From NCBI RefSeq assembly GCF_018638295.1, contig NZ_JABTTS010000025.1, positions 548 to 64,547 of the forward strand: DNA of 64,000 nt, written 5' to 3'. The notes under the pieces are model-generated. The model was given only the letters and a program-made list of their open reading frames with translations, was not told where the DNA came from and did not search any database. Numbering within the stretch: the stretch's first letter is position 1; every line of letters begins with the position of its first letter. The DNA comes from Streptomyces sp. CHD11 (GTDB lineage: Bacteria; Actinomycetota; Actinomycetes; Streptomycetales; Streptomycetaceae). Below, one piece after another: positions 9,000 through 16,664 of the stretch. The position numbers were made by a program, and so were the translations under genes.

Positions 9000-10042
9000 G
9001 CGGGAACCTCCAGATCTGCGACACGACGCTGCGGGACGGCAACCACGCCGTCGCCCACCAGCTGGGGCGCGCGGACATCAGCGCGTACGCGCGAGCGGCC
9101 GAGGCGGCCGGCGTGGACGTCGTCGAGGTCGGGCACGGCAACGGGCTCGGTGCCTCCTCCATCCAGGTCGGCATCGCGGCCATCAGCGATACGGAGATGC
9201 TGCTCGCCGCCAAGGCCGAGCTGCGCGACTCCCGGCTCGGCGTGCTCTCCATCCCCGGTTTCGCCAGCGTCGAACGCGACCTCAGGCCCGCCCTCGACTG
9301 CGGCGTGGACGAGGTCCGGGTGGGTGCCCACTGCACCGAGGCCGACGTCACCCGCCAGCAGATCACGATGCTGCGGGCCATGGGCGTACCGGTGAAGGGA
9401 ATGCTGCTGATGAGCCACATGGCGCCGGCCGAGAAGCTGGTCGAACAGGCACGGCTCATGCAGAACTACGGCGCCGAGGCCGTCGTGCTGATGGACTCGG
9501 CCGGCGCGTACACCCCGCGGCAGGTGCGCGAGAAGGTCGGCGAGCTGGTCGACAAGCTCGACATCGCGATCGGTTTCCACGCCCACAACAACCTCGGCCA
9601 CTCGGTGATCAACAGTGTGACCGCGATCAGTGCGGGGGCGACCATCGTGGACGTCACGGCGCGCGGGTTCGGCGCGGGGGCGGGCAACGCGCCGATCGAA
9701 CTGGTCGCCGCCAACCTGCACGTCGAGCGGATAGACACACGGATCAGGCTGTTCGGCGCCCTGGACGCGGCGGACACGGCCGAGGAGCGGTTCGTGAAGC
9801 ACGTACCGACCAACGACAGCGTCACCATCGCCAGCGGCATCGCCGGGGTGTTCTCCGGATTCGCGGCGCCGGTGCGGCGGGCGAGCCTGCGCTTCGACGT
9901 CGATCCCCGCGAGGTCCTGCTCGAACTGGGCAAGCGGCGGGTGGTGGCCGGCCAGGAGGACACCATCATCGAGGTCGCCATGGCACTGGCCGCCGAGCGG
10001 ACGCCCGCGGACCTGTCGCGCATCACTGTCGACCACATCTGA
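8996..10042 (+). CDS. 4-hydroxy-2-oxoacid aldolase (DmpG/BphI-like)
   Basis: The 348-residue protein is an HMGL-like TIM barrel with a C-terminal communication domain. It carries the family signature CDTTLRDGNHAV (metal-binding Asp9, Arg13, His17) and the metal ligands HAHNN (His195 and His197). Class II pyruvate aldolases of this family cleave 4-hydroxy-2-oxovalerate to pyruvate and acetaldehyde reversibly, passing the aldehyde through a tunnel to the dehydrogenase. The ATG at 8996 overlaps the dehydrogenase stop (ATGA), so equal synthesis of both complex partners is expected. Here it probably condenses pyruvate with the dehydrogenase-derived aldehyde to a 4-hydroxy-2-oxoacid. Confidence 0.93.
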   Translation: MSGNLQICDTTLRDGNHAVAHQLGRADISAYARAAEAAGVDVVEVGHGNGLGASSIQVGIAAISDTEMLLAAKAELRDSRLGVLSIPGFASVERDLRPALDCGVDEVRVGAHCTEADVTRQQITMLRAMGVPVKGMLLMSHMAPAEKLVEQARLMQNYGAEAVVLMDSAGAYTPRQVREKVGELVDKLDIAIGFHAHNNLGHSVINSVTAISAGATIVDVTARGFGAGAGNAPIELVAANLHVERIDTRIRLFGALDAADTAEERFVKHVPTNDSVTIASGIAGVFSGFAAPVRRASLRFDVDPREVLLELGKRRVVAGQEDTIIEVAMALAAERTPADLSRITVDHI

Positions 10043-10062
10043 CGGGCAAGGGAGAAGTAATC

Positions 10063-11046
10063 GTGCAAGGGCACACCCCGCAATCCGTGGCCGACGCGGC
10101 CGCGGTCGCCACACTGCTGCAGATCGGTGCCGAGATCGGCGCCGACCAGGTCCTGGACTCCGGCGGGACTTTCAGCGCCGCGCGCATGGCCAAGGCCGCC
10201 GACGTCCCGCTCGCCGGCATCACCACCTACCTGACGGCGCTGCTCGCGGCCGGCCTGATCGTCGAAACCGAGGTCCCGGGAGACTTCCAGGTGGCCGCCG
10301 ACTACAGCGACCTGCGCCACCAGGCCGGGTACGTGTCCTGGGCGATGCACGCCAACGGCCCCTTCATCGACAACGCCCGTGCGTTCCTGATCGACCCCGT
10401 CGAGGCCGCTCGCACCCACCGGCGCGACGGACAGCGGGTCGCGGTCAGCTCGCGGTGGATCGGCGAACGCGCGTTCTATCCGCAGATCGTCGAACGGGTT
10501 GTGGCGGCCGGCGCGCTCCGGGTGACGGACCTCGGCGCCGGGGCGGGCGGACTGCTCATCAAGCTGCTGCACGAGCATCCGGCACGCACCGCCACCGCCG
10601 TCGACAGCAATGGCGCCGCCTGTGCCGCGGCGCGTGAGGCTGCCCACGCCGCCGGTGTGCACGAACGCCTGACGGTCGTCGAGCGGCCGATCGAGTCGCT
10701 GGTCGACGACCCCGGGCCGGTCGCGGGTGCGGAAGCCATCCTGGCCTGCTACGTCATGCACGACATCGTGGCGGACGACAGCACGGCCCGGAACGTCCTC
10801 GGTGCCCTGCGCGACGCGCTCCGCCCCGGCGGATTCCTCGCCGTGGCCGATGCGGTCTCCTACGCGCAGGGGCCGGAGGAACGCAAGTTCAGTGCGCTCT
10901 TCACCTATCTGCACGCCACCTTCATGAGCGTCTCCCTTCCCACCGAGCAGGAGTGGCTGGACAAGTTCGAGAAGGCGGGCTTCTCGCAGACCAGGACCGT
11001 GCCGATCGGCCTGCCCGGGGGCCGGCTCTTCGTGGCGACCGGATGA
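10063..11046 (+). CDS. 2-oxoacid C-methyltransferase, MppJ/SgvM-like
   Basis: The 327-residue protein has an N-terminal dimerisation/winged-helix region and a C-terminal SAM fold (TDLGAGAGG at residues 155-163). It looks like the O-methyltransferase superfamily, but His233-Asp234 (VMHD) and His284 (TYLHAT) are 51 residues apart, very close to the two iron-binding histidines I recall for MppJ (243 and 295), the enzyme that methylates phenylpyruvate at C3. MppJ relatives methylate 2-oxoacids to give beta-methyl amino acids after transamination. Between an oxoacid aldolase and an oxoenoate hydratase, this is the most economical role. The GTG start has AGGGAGAAG 7-8 bases upstream. A small-molecule O-methyltransferase is the alternative. 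Confidence 0.75.
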   Translation: MQGHTPQSVADAAAVATLLQIGAEIGADQVLDSGGTFSAARMAKAADVPLAGITTYLTALLAAGLIVETEVPGDFQVAADYSDLRHQAGYVSWAMHANGPFIDNARAFLIDPVEAARTHRRDGQRVAVSSRWIGERAFYPQIVERVVAAGALRVTDLGAGAGGLLIKLLHEHPARTATAVDSNGAACAAAREAAHAAGVHERLTVVERPIESLVDDPGPVAGAEAILACYVMHDIVADDSTARNVLGALRDALRPGGFLAVADAVSYAQGPEERKFSALFTYLHATFMSVSLPTEQEWLDKFEKAGFSQTRTVPIGLPGGRLFVATG

Positions 11047-11831
11047 CGACCGCCGCGCGGACACTCCACCGCGAACTCGGCGCCGAGCTCTGGAACGCCG
11101 CCAGAACCCGCCGGCCGGTGCCGCCGGTGTCGATCCGGTACCCGCGACTCGGCCTGGCGGACGCGTACGCGATCCAGAGTGAGGTCCGCGCGCTCGAAGT
11201 GGCGAGCGGTGCCGGTCTGGCCGGGCTCAAGATCGGAGCCACCAGTGAGGTGATCCAGAAGATGTTCGGCATCGACCATCCCGACTTCGGCTACCTGACC
11301 GATCGCATGGTCCTGCCCGACGGCGTCCTCCTCGACCTGCGCGGGTTCATCTCGCCGAAGGTCGAGGGCGAGATCGCCTTTCGGATGGCGGAGGATCTGA
11401 GCGGCCCCGCGGTCACGGCTCAGGACGTGCTCGACGCCACCACGGCGGTCTGCCCCGTCCTGGAGGTGCTCGACAGCCGGATCGAGGCATGGGAGATCGG
11501 CCTGGTGGACACCGTCGCCGACAACGCGTCCTCCGCCGCGGCCGTGGTCGGCTCCGGCGTCGCGCCGGACACGACCGACCTGGCGGCGGCGCGGATGGTA
11601 CTGCGCAGCGGCGACACCGAGTACACCGGGAGCGGCTCGGCGGTCATGGGACATCCCGCGGAGTCGGTGGCGTGTCTGGTCCGGATCCTGGCGGAGTTCG
11701 GCACCGGCATCAGCGCCGGCGACCTCGTGCTGGCCGGCTCCTGGTCCGGCGCGGTGGACCTGCTGCCAGGCCAGGAGGTACATGCCTCGTTCGGCGTCCT
11801 GGGGTCGGTGTCCATGAGGACACAGGACTGA
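11043..11831 (+). CDS. 2-oxo-4-enoate hydratase (MhpD/DmpE-like, FAH superfamily)
   Basis: The 262-residue protein has the length and features of 2-hydroxypenta-2,4-dienoate hydratases: K-I-G-A-T-S near residue 64, the metal-binding EGEIAF, and VLEVLDSR. These metal enzymes interconvert 2-oxo-4-enoic acids and 4-hydroxy-2-oxoacids. The ATG at 11043 overlaps the methyltransferase stop (ATGA), chosen over an in-frame upstream codon for that reason. In this operon it would dehydrate the aldolase product, setting up a dienol whose C3 can be methylated. It is the last gene of the co-directional run and I take it as the cluster's right border. Confidence 0.9.
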   Translation: MTTAARTLHRELGAELWNAARTRRPVPPVSIRYPRLGLADAYAIQSEVRALEVASGAGLAGLKIGATSEVIQKMFGIDHPDFGYLTDRMVLPDGVLLDLRGFISPKVEGEIAFRMAEDLSGPAVTAQDVLDATTAVCPVLEVLDSRIEAWEIGLVDTVADNASSAAAVVGSGVAPDTTDLAAARMVLRSGDTEYTGSGSAVMGHPAESVACLVRILAEFGTGISAGDLVLAGSWSGAVDLLPGQEVHASFGVLGSVSMRTQD

Positions 11832-12193
11832 AAGGGAAACGGTGGTGGACCCTGAGAGGCCGCGCCGCGGCGCACGCCCTGCCGGACTGCGGTCGTTCAC
11901 GGGTTGACGTACGGCCGGGCCGGCACGGGCCCCGGAGCGGGCCCGGTGCACGAGTCATCCGGCGCAGGAGGAGGCGCGGGCGGACTCCGTTGCCGGTGTC
12001 GGCGTACGAGTGGCGGTCCGGGCGGTGGGCTTCGGTGCGGTAGCGGGTCGCAGGGTGAACGCCTTGCCCCGACTTCCGTATATAAGGGTGCGTCCGGTGG
12101 GCCCGTCGGGCCCTTCACCGGCGGGTGTCATTGAGGCGTCCGCACTGTGAACGGTTAGCATCGCCCGTCAGCGGAGCTGCCAGTTGAGTTGAG
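11832..12193. other. 362-base intergenic region at the cluster border
   Basis: No convincing gene is visible. It contains a hairpin at 12094-12121 (GGGCCC, three bases, GGGCCC, with CCGGT/ACCGG flanks) and, downstream, a possible promoter for the glycosyltransferase: TTGAGG at 12131-12136 and TAGCAT at 12156-12161. The 19-base spacing is slightly long. Confidence 0.4.
12094..12121 (+). terminator. Possible hairpin terminator after the biosynthetic operon
   Basis: Two GGGCCC arms separated by GTC, flanked by CCGGT and ACCGG that can pair with a small bulge. There is no U tract, as is common in Streptomyces. It lies about 260 bases past the hydratase stop, so the assignment is tentative. Confidence 0.35.
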
Positions 12194-13096
12194 GTGAGGG
12201 ACATCGAGACGCCGAGGATCGCGGTCGCCGTCGTGACCATGGGAAACCGGCCGGCCGAGGTGGACGCGCTGCTGGAGTCCGTCGCCAAGCAGGACGTGCC
12301 GCCCGCCCGGATCGTGATCGTGGGCAATGGCTGCCCGCTGCCCGAGTTCGCCCAGCGGCTTTCGCTGCCCGGCGAGGTCACCACCGTCGAGCTGGAGGAG
12401 AACCTCGGCTGCCCCGGCGGGCGGAACGTGGGGATCGAGCGGCTGCGGGAGTTCGGGGACGTGGATGTGGTCGTCGAGCTGGACGACGACGGTCTGCTCA
12501 TCGACGCCGATGTGCTGCGGCGCGTGCGGGAGTTGTACGCCGCCGACGACCGGCTCGGGATCGTCGGGTTCCGGATCGCCGACGAACTGGGCGAGACGCA
12601 GCAGCGGCATGTGCCGCGGCTCGGGAAGGCCGACCCGATGAAGGGCGGGTACGTCACCGGATTCCTCGGCGGCGGGCACGCGCTGCGGATGACGATGCTG
12701 GACGAGATCGGTGACTGGCCCGGCGCGTTCTTCTTCGCGCACGAGGAGACCGACCTCGCCTGGCGTGCCGCCGACGCGGGGTGGCGCATCCTCTACGCGC
12801 CCGAACTGCTGCTCCAGCACCCGAAGACCTCGCCCGCCCGGCACGCCATCTACTTCCGGGTCAACGCCCGGAACAGGGTGTGGCTGGCCCGGCGGCGACT
12901 GCCGCTCGTGCTCGTACCCGTCCATCTCGGGGTGTGGGCGCTGCTCACCCTGCTGCGGAACCGGTCGGTGTCCGGGCTGCGTGCCTGGTGGGGCGGGTTC
13001 GTGGAGGGCATGCGGGAGCCTGCCGGGGAACGGCGGGCGATGCGCTGGCGGACGGTGTGGCGGCTCACCCGGCTCGGACGGCCGCCGGTCATCTGA
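12194..13096 (+). CDS. Family 2 glycosyltransferase (rhamnosyltransferase-like)
   Basis: The 300-residue protein is a GT-A fold glycosyltransferase. It has the N-terminal nucleotide-binding strand (VAVVTMGNRP), NLGCPGGRNVGI typical of WbbL/RfbF-like enzymes, an acidic ELDDDG metal site near residue 96, and HEETDLAWR as the catalytic acidic motif. A basic amphipathic and hydrophobic C-terminus (LVPVHLGVWALLTLL) suggests membrane attachment. Such enzymes transfer sugars to cell-envelope glycans or secondary metabolites. It is co-directional with the cluster but separated by 362 bases, and no sugar-nucleotide genes are present, so membership in the cluster is not supported. GTG start at 12194. 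Confidence 0.85.
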   Translation: MRDIETPRIAVAVVTMGNRPAEVDALLESVAKQDVPPARIVIVGNGCPLPEFAQRLSLPGEVTTVELEENLGCPGGRNVGIERLREFGDVDVVVELDDDGLLIDADVLRRVRELYAADDRLGIVGFRIADELGETQQRHVPRLGKADPMKGGYVTGFLGGGHALRMTMLDEIGDWPGAFFFAHEETDLAWRAADAGWRILYAPELLLQHPKTSPARHAIYFRVNARNRVWLARRRLPLVLVPVHLGVWALLTLLRNRSVSGLRAWWGGFVEGMREPAGERRAMRWRTVWRLTRLGRPPVI

Positions 13097-13484
13097 AGCG
13101 CCGGGTGGCGGACAGAAGGGGGCCGGACACGTGCCGGCCCCGTCCGGACGCGCCTGCGTCTCCGCGTCTCCCACCGCACCGGGTGCGGAGTCGTCCGTCC
13201 GGGAGGCCCGGCGTCGAAGGCGCGAGACCTTCCGGAGTGCCGCTCCGAAGGGCTGCCTGAGCCGGGAGTCCCAACGGATTCCTCAGGGAGGGGAGCAGCC
13301 GGCTCCGCAGACCGGGACCCCGTGTCCGGACCGGGCCGCGGCGGTGACACTCCCCCGAGCTGCGCGTGCCACGCGCGCACCGCCGGGCCGGATCCGATGT
13401 AGTGATCACATCAGACTTTGCCAACGGATCGCTAACATATGGCCCTGTTCCTGCGTTCAGTGAGCCGGAAGGCAGTGGTGCGGC
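13097..13484. other. 388-base region upstream of the SARP regulator
   Basis: No credible gene is seen. Near the right end is an 8-bp palindrome GTGATCAC (13402-13409) within a looser repeat (GATGT ... ACATC, 13396-13412), followed by TAACAT at 13433-13438, which could be a -10 box. The remainder is GC-rich without clear structure. Confidence 0.4.
13396..13438 (+). promoter_or_regulatory. Candidate operator and -10 box for the SARP gene
   Basis: GATGT and ACATC bracket a perfect GTGATCAC palindrome. TAACAT starts 24 bases past the palindrome's end and lies 46 bases before the GTG start. No good -35 sequence accompanies it, which fits an activator-dependent promoter but proves nothing. Confidence 0.3.
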
Positions 13485-16400
13485 GTGACACGGCACGGAC
13501 TGCGGTTCGGACTGCTGGGGACGCCGGTGCTGTACCAGGACGGCGTCGCGGCCGACGGCGGATGTGGCGTCCCCGGTTCCGTGCAGGTCATCGGGAGTGC
13601 CAAGCTCCGCGTTCTGCTGACCGTGTTGCTGCTCGACGCCGGACGCGTCGTCTCCATCGAGGCGCTGAAGGACGCGCTGTGGGGCGGGGCGCCGCCCGTC
13701 TCCGCGCTTCCCTCCCTGCACAATCACGTGGCCCGGCTGCGACGGCTGCTCGACGACCCCGGCCGGCTGCTCACCGTGCCCACCGGGTATCTGCTCCGCG
13801 TCGACGAGGGCGAGACGGACGTACAGGTCTTCGACGCGCACACCGCCGCCGCCCGCGCCGCGCACGCCGCGCGGGACTGGGAGCGGGTGGCGCGCGAGTG
13901 CCGGGCCGCGCTGGCGCTGTGGCGGGGGGCCCCACTGGCCGGGCTGCCCCCTGAGGCGGGCGGATACGCCCTGGTGCGACGGCTGCGGGAGGCGCGGCTG
14001 TCGCTCCTGGAGTGGGGTTACGACGCCGACCTCGCCCGTGGGCACCACGCCGCTCTCGTGCCCGGGCTGGCGGCGCTGGCCGCCGAGCATCCGCTGCGGG
14101 AGGCGTACCACCGCCAGCTGATGCTCGCCCTGCACCGCACCGGCCGCCCGGCGGAGGCGCTGGTGGTGCACCGGGATCTGCGCGCCCGGCTGGTGGACGA
14201 ACTCGGCATCGAACCGGGGCCGCAGGTACGCGAGGCCCATGTGGAGGTGCTGCGGGGGACGGGCGGTCACGACGGCGGCAACGGCTCCGGGGACGGCCAT
14301 GGCTCCGGGGACGGCCACGACTGCGGGGACGGCCATGGTTCCGGGGACGGCCCTGGCTCCGGGGGCGGTCGCGATGACGATCCGCCCGTCGGTGCCCGCG
14401 ACGGCGGCGGCGCGCCCCGTCCCGCGCAACTGCCTCCCGCGCCCGCCCACTTCACCGGCCGGGACGGAGTACTGGGTGAGCTGGTCCGTGTGCTCACGCG
14501 CCCCGTGCGGCCGACCGGGGCAGCCGTGGTCGCCGTCATCAGCGGTACCGCCGGAGTCGGCAAGAGCGCGCTCGCTCTCCGGACCGCGCATCTTCTGGCG
14601 GAACGTTTCAGCAACGGTCAGCTCCACGTCAATCTGCATGGCGCGACCCCCGGCATGGCTCCCCTCACCCCCCTCCAGGCGCTCACCGCGCTCCTGCGCG
14701 ACCTGGGCACCCAGCCCTGCGCCATCCCCGAACACCCGGACGAGGCGGCCGCGTTGCTGCGCTCCCTGCTCGCTCCCACCCAGACCCTCCTGGTGCTGGA
14801 CGACGCCGCGAGCGCCGCGCAGGTACGGCCGCTGCTGCCGGCCGGACCCGGCTGCGCGGTGATCGTCACCAGCCGCTCGCCGCTCACCGCCCTGGACGGG
14901 GCCGCCCGTGTCCCGCTCGTCCCGCTGTCCGACGAGGACAGTGCCGCCCTGCTGCGGGCGGTCTCCGGCCGCGACGGGCTCGGCGCCGGTCACCCGCTCG
15001 TCGCGCTCACCGGCCGGCTTCCGCTCGCCCTCCGGGTCGTCGCGGCCCGGCTCGCCGCGCGCCGGGCCCTCACGCCCGACGCCCTCGCCGGGCAGTTGAG
15101 CGCCTCCGAAAGCCGGCTGTCCCATCTGGAGTACGACGATCTCAGCGTCCGCCGCTCGCTGGCCGTCGCGCACGACGCCCTCGCCGGCTCCGGACGCGAG
15201 ACCGACCGCGACGCGGCTCTCGCCCTGCGCCGTATCGGTGCCGTCGACCTGCCCGGCTACGGCGCACCCCTGCTGGCCCGGCTCACCGGTACCGACGAGC
15301 GCCGGGCCGGGGCCGCGCTGGACCGGCTCGTCGATGTGGCTCTCATGGAGGAGACCGCGTACGGGCGGTACGTCCCGCACGATCTGGTCCGCGACTTCGC
15401 CCGTGAACGCGCCCGCGCCGAAGCCGCAACCCGCGCGGACGCCACGCCCCATGCCGACCCCGGCACCGTTCCCGGCACCGACCCCCGCGAGGACCCCGCC
15501 GACACCGCCCTGCGCTGGTACGCCGCCGTCGCCGAACGCACCCTCACCGCGATCGTCGAACCCGGCCTCGACCAGGACGACCGCCGCGGCCCGGTCTCCT
15601 CCCGGCCGCCCGGACACGCCGCGCTCGTCGCCACCGTGCCGCCGTTCGCCGATGCCGGGGCGGCCTTCGCCTGGGGCGACCGGGAGCTGGAGAACATCGT
15701 CGCCCTGGTCGAGCGGTACGGCGGTGACGCGCTCGCGGAGCACGACGGCGCGGACCGGCGCGACGTCACCGTCGGTGTGCTCGTCCGTCTGCTCCATCCC
15801 TACCTCCTGCGCGGCGGCCACCTTCCCGAGCTGGAAGTGCTGGGCCGGGCGGCGCTCCGGGCGGCGCGGCGGCTCGGGGACGGGACCGCCGAGGCCTGCG
15901 CGCTGGGCGACCTGGCGGGACTGCACCATCTGACCGGGCGCAACAGCGACGCCCTCGACCTCACCGACCGCGCGCTCGGGATCTGGCGGCGGCTCGGTGC
16001 CGTCTCCTGGATCCGGCGCTCCCTCAACAACCGGGGGCTGCTGCTCGAAGCGCTCGGCCGGTACACCGAATCGGAGCGGTCCCTGCGGCAGAGCCTCGCG
16101 TACTCACGGTGGCTGGACGATCCCTACGGCGAGGCGGTCACCCACAGCCACCTCGGCAACCTGTTCGAGCACACCGATCCGGGCGCCGCGATCGAACAGC
16201 ACCGCCGCTCGCTCGCCATCGGGCAGGAGATCGACTCGGTCATCGTGCGGCACTCCGCGCACTGCAACATCGGGTACGCCCACCTCCGGCTGCGCGAACC
16301 GGGCGCCGCGCTGCCGCACTTCGAGGAGAGCCTGCGCATCCTCGGCGGACACGGCGACTGGCACGGCGAATCCCAGGCCCGCCTCGGCCTGGTCCGTGCC

Positions 16401-16664
16401 CTGCGGCTGCTGGGGCGCTCCGACCGGGCCGGTCATGAGTGCGCCGAGCTGCTCCGCCGCGCGGACACCCGCGCCGACCGCTACACCGGCGGTCTCGCCC
16501 GCCACCAGTACGGCCTGCTGCTGCGGGAGCAGGGGCGTACCGGTCAGGCGTACGCGCAGTGGCGGTCGGCGCTCGCCGCGCTGGACGGGACGGACGAGCG
16601 GGCCGTGGTGGAGGAGCTGCGCGAACTGGTGGCCGAGCCCGCGGGGTCCCGGCCGGCGGGCTGA
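13485..16664 (+). CDS. SARP-type transcriptional regulator with NB-ARC ATPase and TPR domains (AfsR-like)
   Basis: The 1059-residue protein has an OmpR-like winged helix (residues 1-100), a bacterial transcriptional activation domain (to about 255), a Gly/Asp-rich linker (about 262-310), an NB-ARC/STAND ATPase (P-loop GTAGVGKS near residue 353, LLVLDDAAS, TSRSPL) and C-terminal TPR repeats (about 790-1040). Large SARPs of this plan, such as AfsR, activate antibiotic or developmental promoters, with ATP hydrolysis and TPR-bound partners as switches. The linker is encoded by five 18-bp DNA repeats. The gene ends back to back with the polymerase gene on the other strand. It could control the adjacent cluster or be a resident chromosomal regulator; sequence alone does not decide. 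Confidence 0.93.
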   Translation: MTRHGLRFGLLGTPVLYQDGVAADGGCGVPGSVQVIGSAKLRVLLTVLLLDAGRVVSIEALKDALWGGAPPVSALPSLHNHVARLRRLLDDPGRLLTVPTGYLLRVDEGETDVQVFDAHTAAARAAHAARDWERVARECRAALALWRGAPLAGLPPEAGGYALVRRLREARLSLLEWGYDADLARGHHAALVPGLAALAAEHPLREAYHRQLMLALHRTGRPAEALVVHRDLRARLVDELGIEPGPQVREAHVEVLRGTGGHDGGNGSGDGHGSGDGHDCGDGHGSGDGPGSGGGRDDDPPVGARDGGGAPRPAQLPPAPAHFTGRDGVLGELVRVLTRPVRPTGAAVVAVISGTAGVGKSALALRTAHLLAERFSNGQLHVNLHGATPGMAPLTPLQALTALLRDLGTQPCAIPEHPDEAAALLRSLLAPTQTLLVLDDAASAAQVRPLLPAGPGCAVIVTSRSPLTALDGAARVPLVPLSDEDSAALLRAVSGRDGLGAGHPLVALTGRLPLALRVVAARLAARRALTPDALAGQLSASESRLSHLEYDDLSVRRSLAVAHDALAGSGRETDRDAALALRRIGAVDLPGYGAPLLARLTGTDERRAGAALDRLVDVALMEETAYGRYVPHDLVRDFARERARAEAATRADATPHADPGTVPGTDPREDPADTALRWYAAVAERTLTAIVEPGLDQDDRRGPVSSRPPGHAALVATVPPFADAGAAFAWGDRELENIVALVERYGGDALAEHDGADRRDVTVGVLVRLLHPYLLRGGHLPELEVLGRAALRAARRLGDGTAEACALGDLAGLHHLTGRNSDALDLTDRALGIWRRLGAVSWIRRSLNNRGLLLEALGRYTESERSLRQSLAYSRWLDDPYGEAVTHSHLGNLFEHTDPGAAIEQHRRSLAIGQEIDSVIVRHSAHCNIGYAHLRLREPGAALPHFEESLRILGGHGDWHGESQARLGLVRALRLLGRSDRAGHECAELLRRADTRADRYTGGLARHQYGLLLREQGRTGQAYAQWRSALAALDGTDERAVVEELRELVAEPAGSRPAG
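14283..14372 (+). repeat. Five tandem 18-bp repeats in the SARP linker
   Basis: Imperfect copies of GGCTCCGGGGACGGCCAT at 14283, 14301, 14319, 14337 and 14355, encoding Gly-Ser-Gly-Asp-Gly-His-like hexapeptides. The last copy is the most diverged. The unit is a multiple of three, so copy number can change without a frameshift. Confidence 0.9.

Noticed and set aside
8109..11831. Aromatic meta-cleavage catabolic operon
   Set aside because: No extradiol dioxygenase, semialdehyde dehydrogenase or hydrolase in the visible part, and the operon abuts NRPS, MbtH and prenyltransferase genes. A biosynthetic role fits better, although the left flank is unseen.
12194..13096. Glycosyltransferase as a cluster tailoring enzyme
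   Set aside because: A 362-base gap with a hairpin and a separate promoter-like sequence, and no sugar biosynthesis genes. Kept as an independent gene.
13089..15929. Antisense frame of 946 codons opposite the SARP gene
   Set aside because: Low-complexity translation without motifs; the plus strand encodes a clear multidomain regulator.
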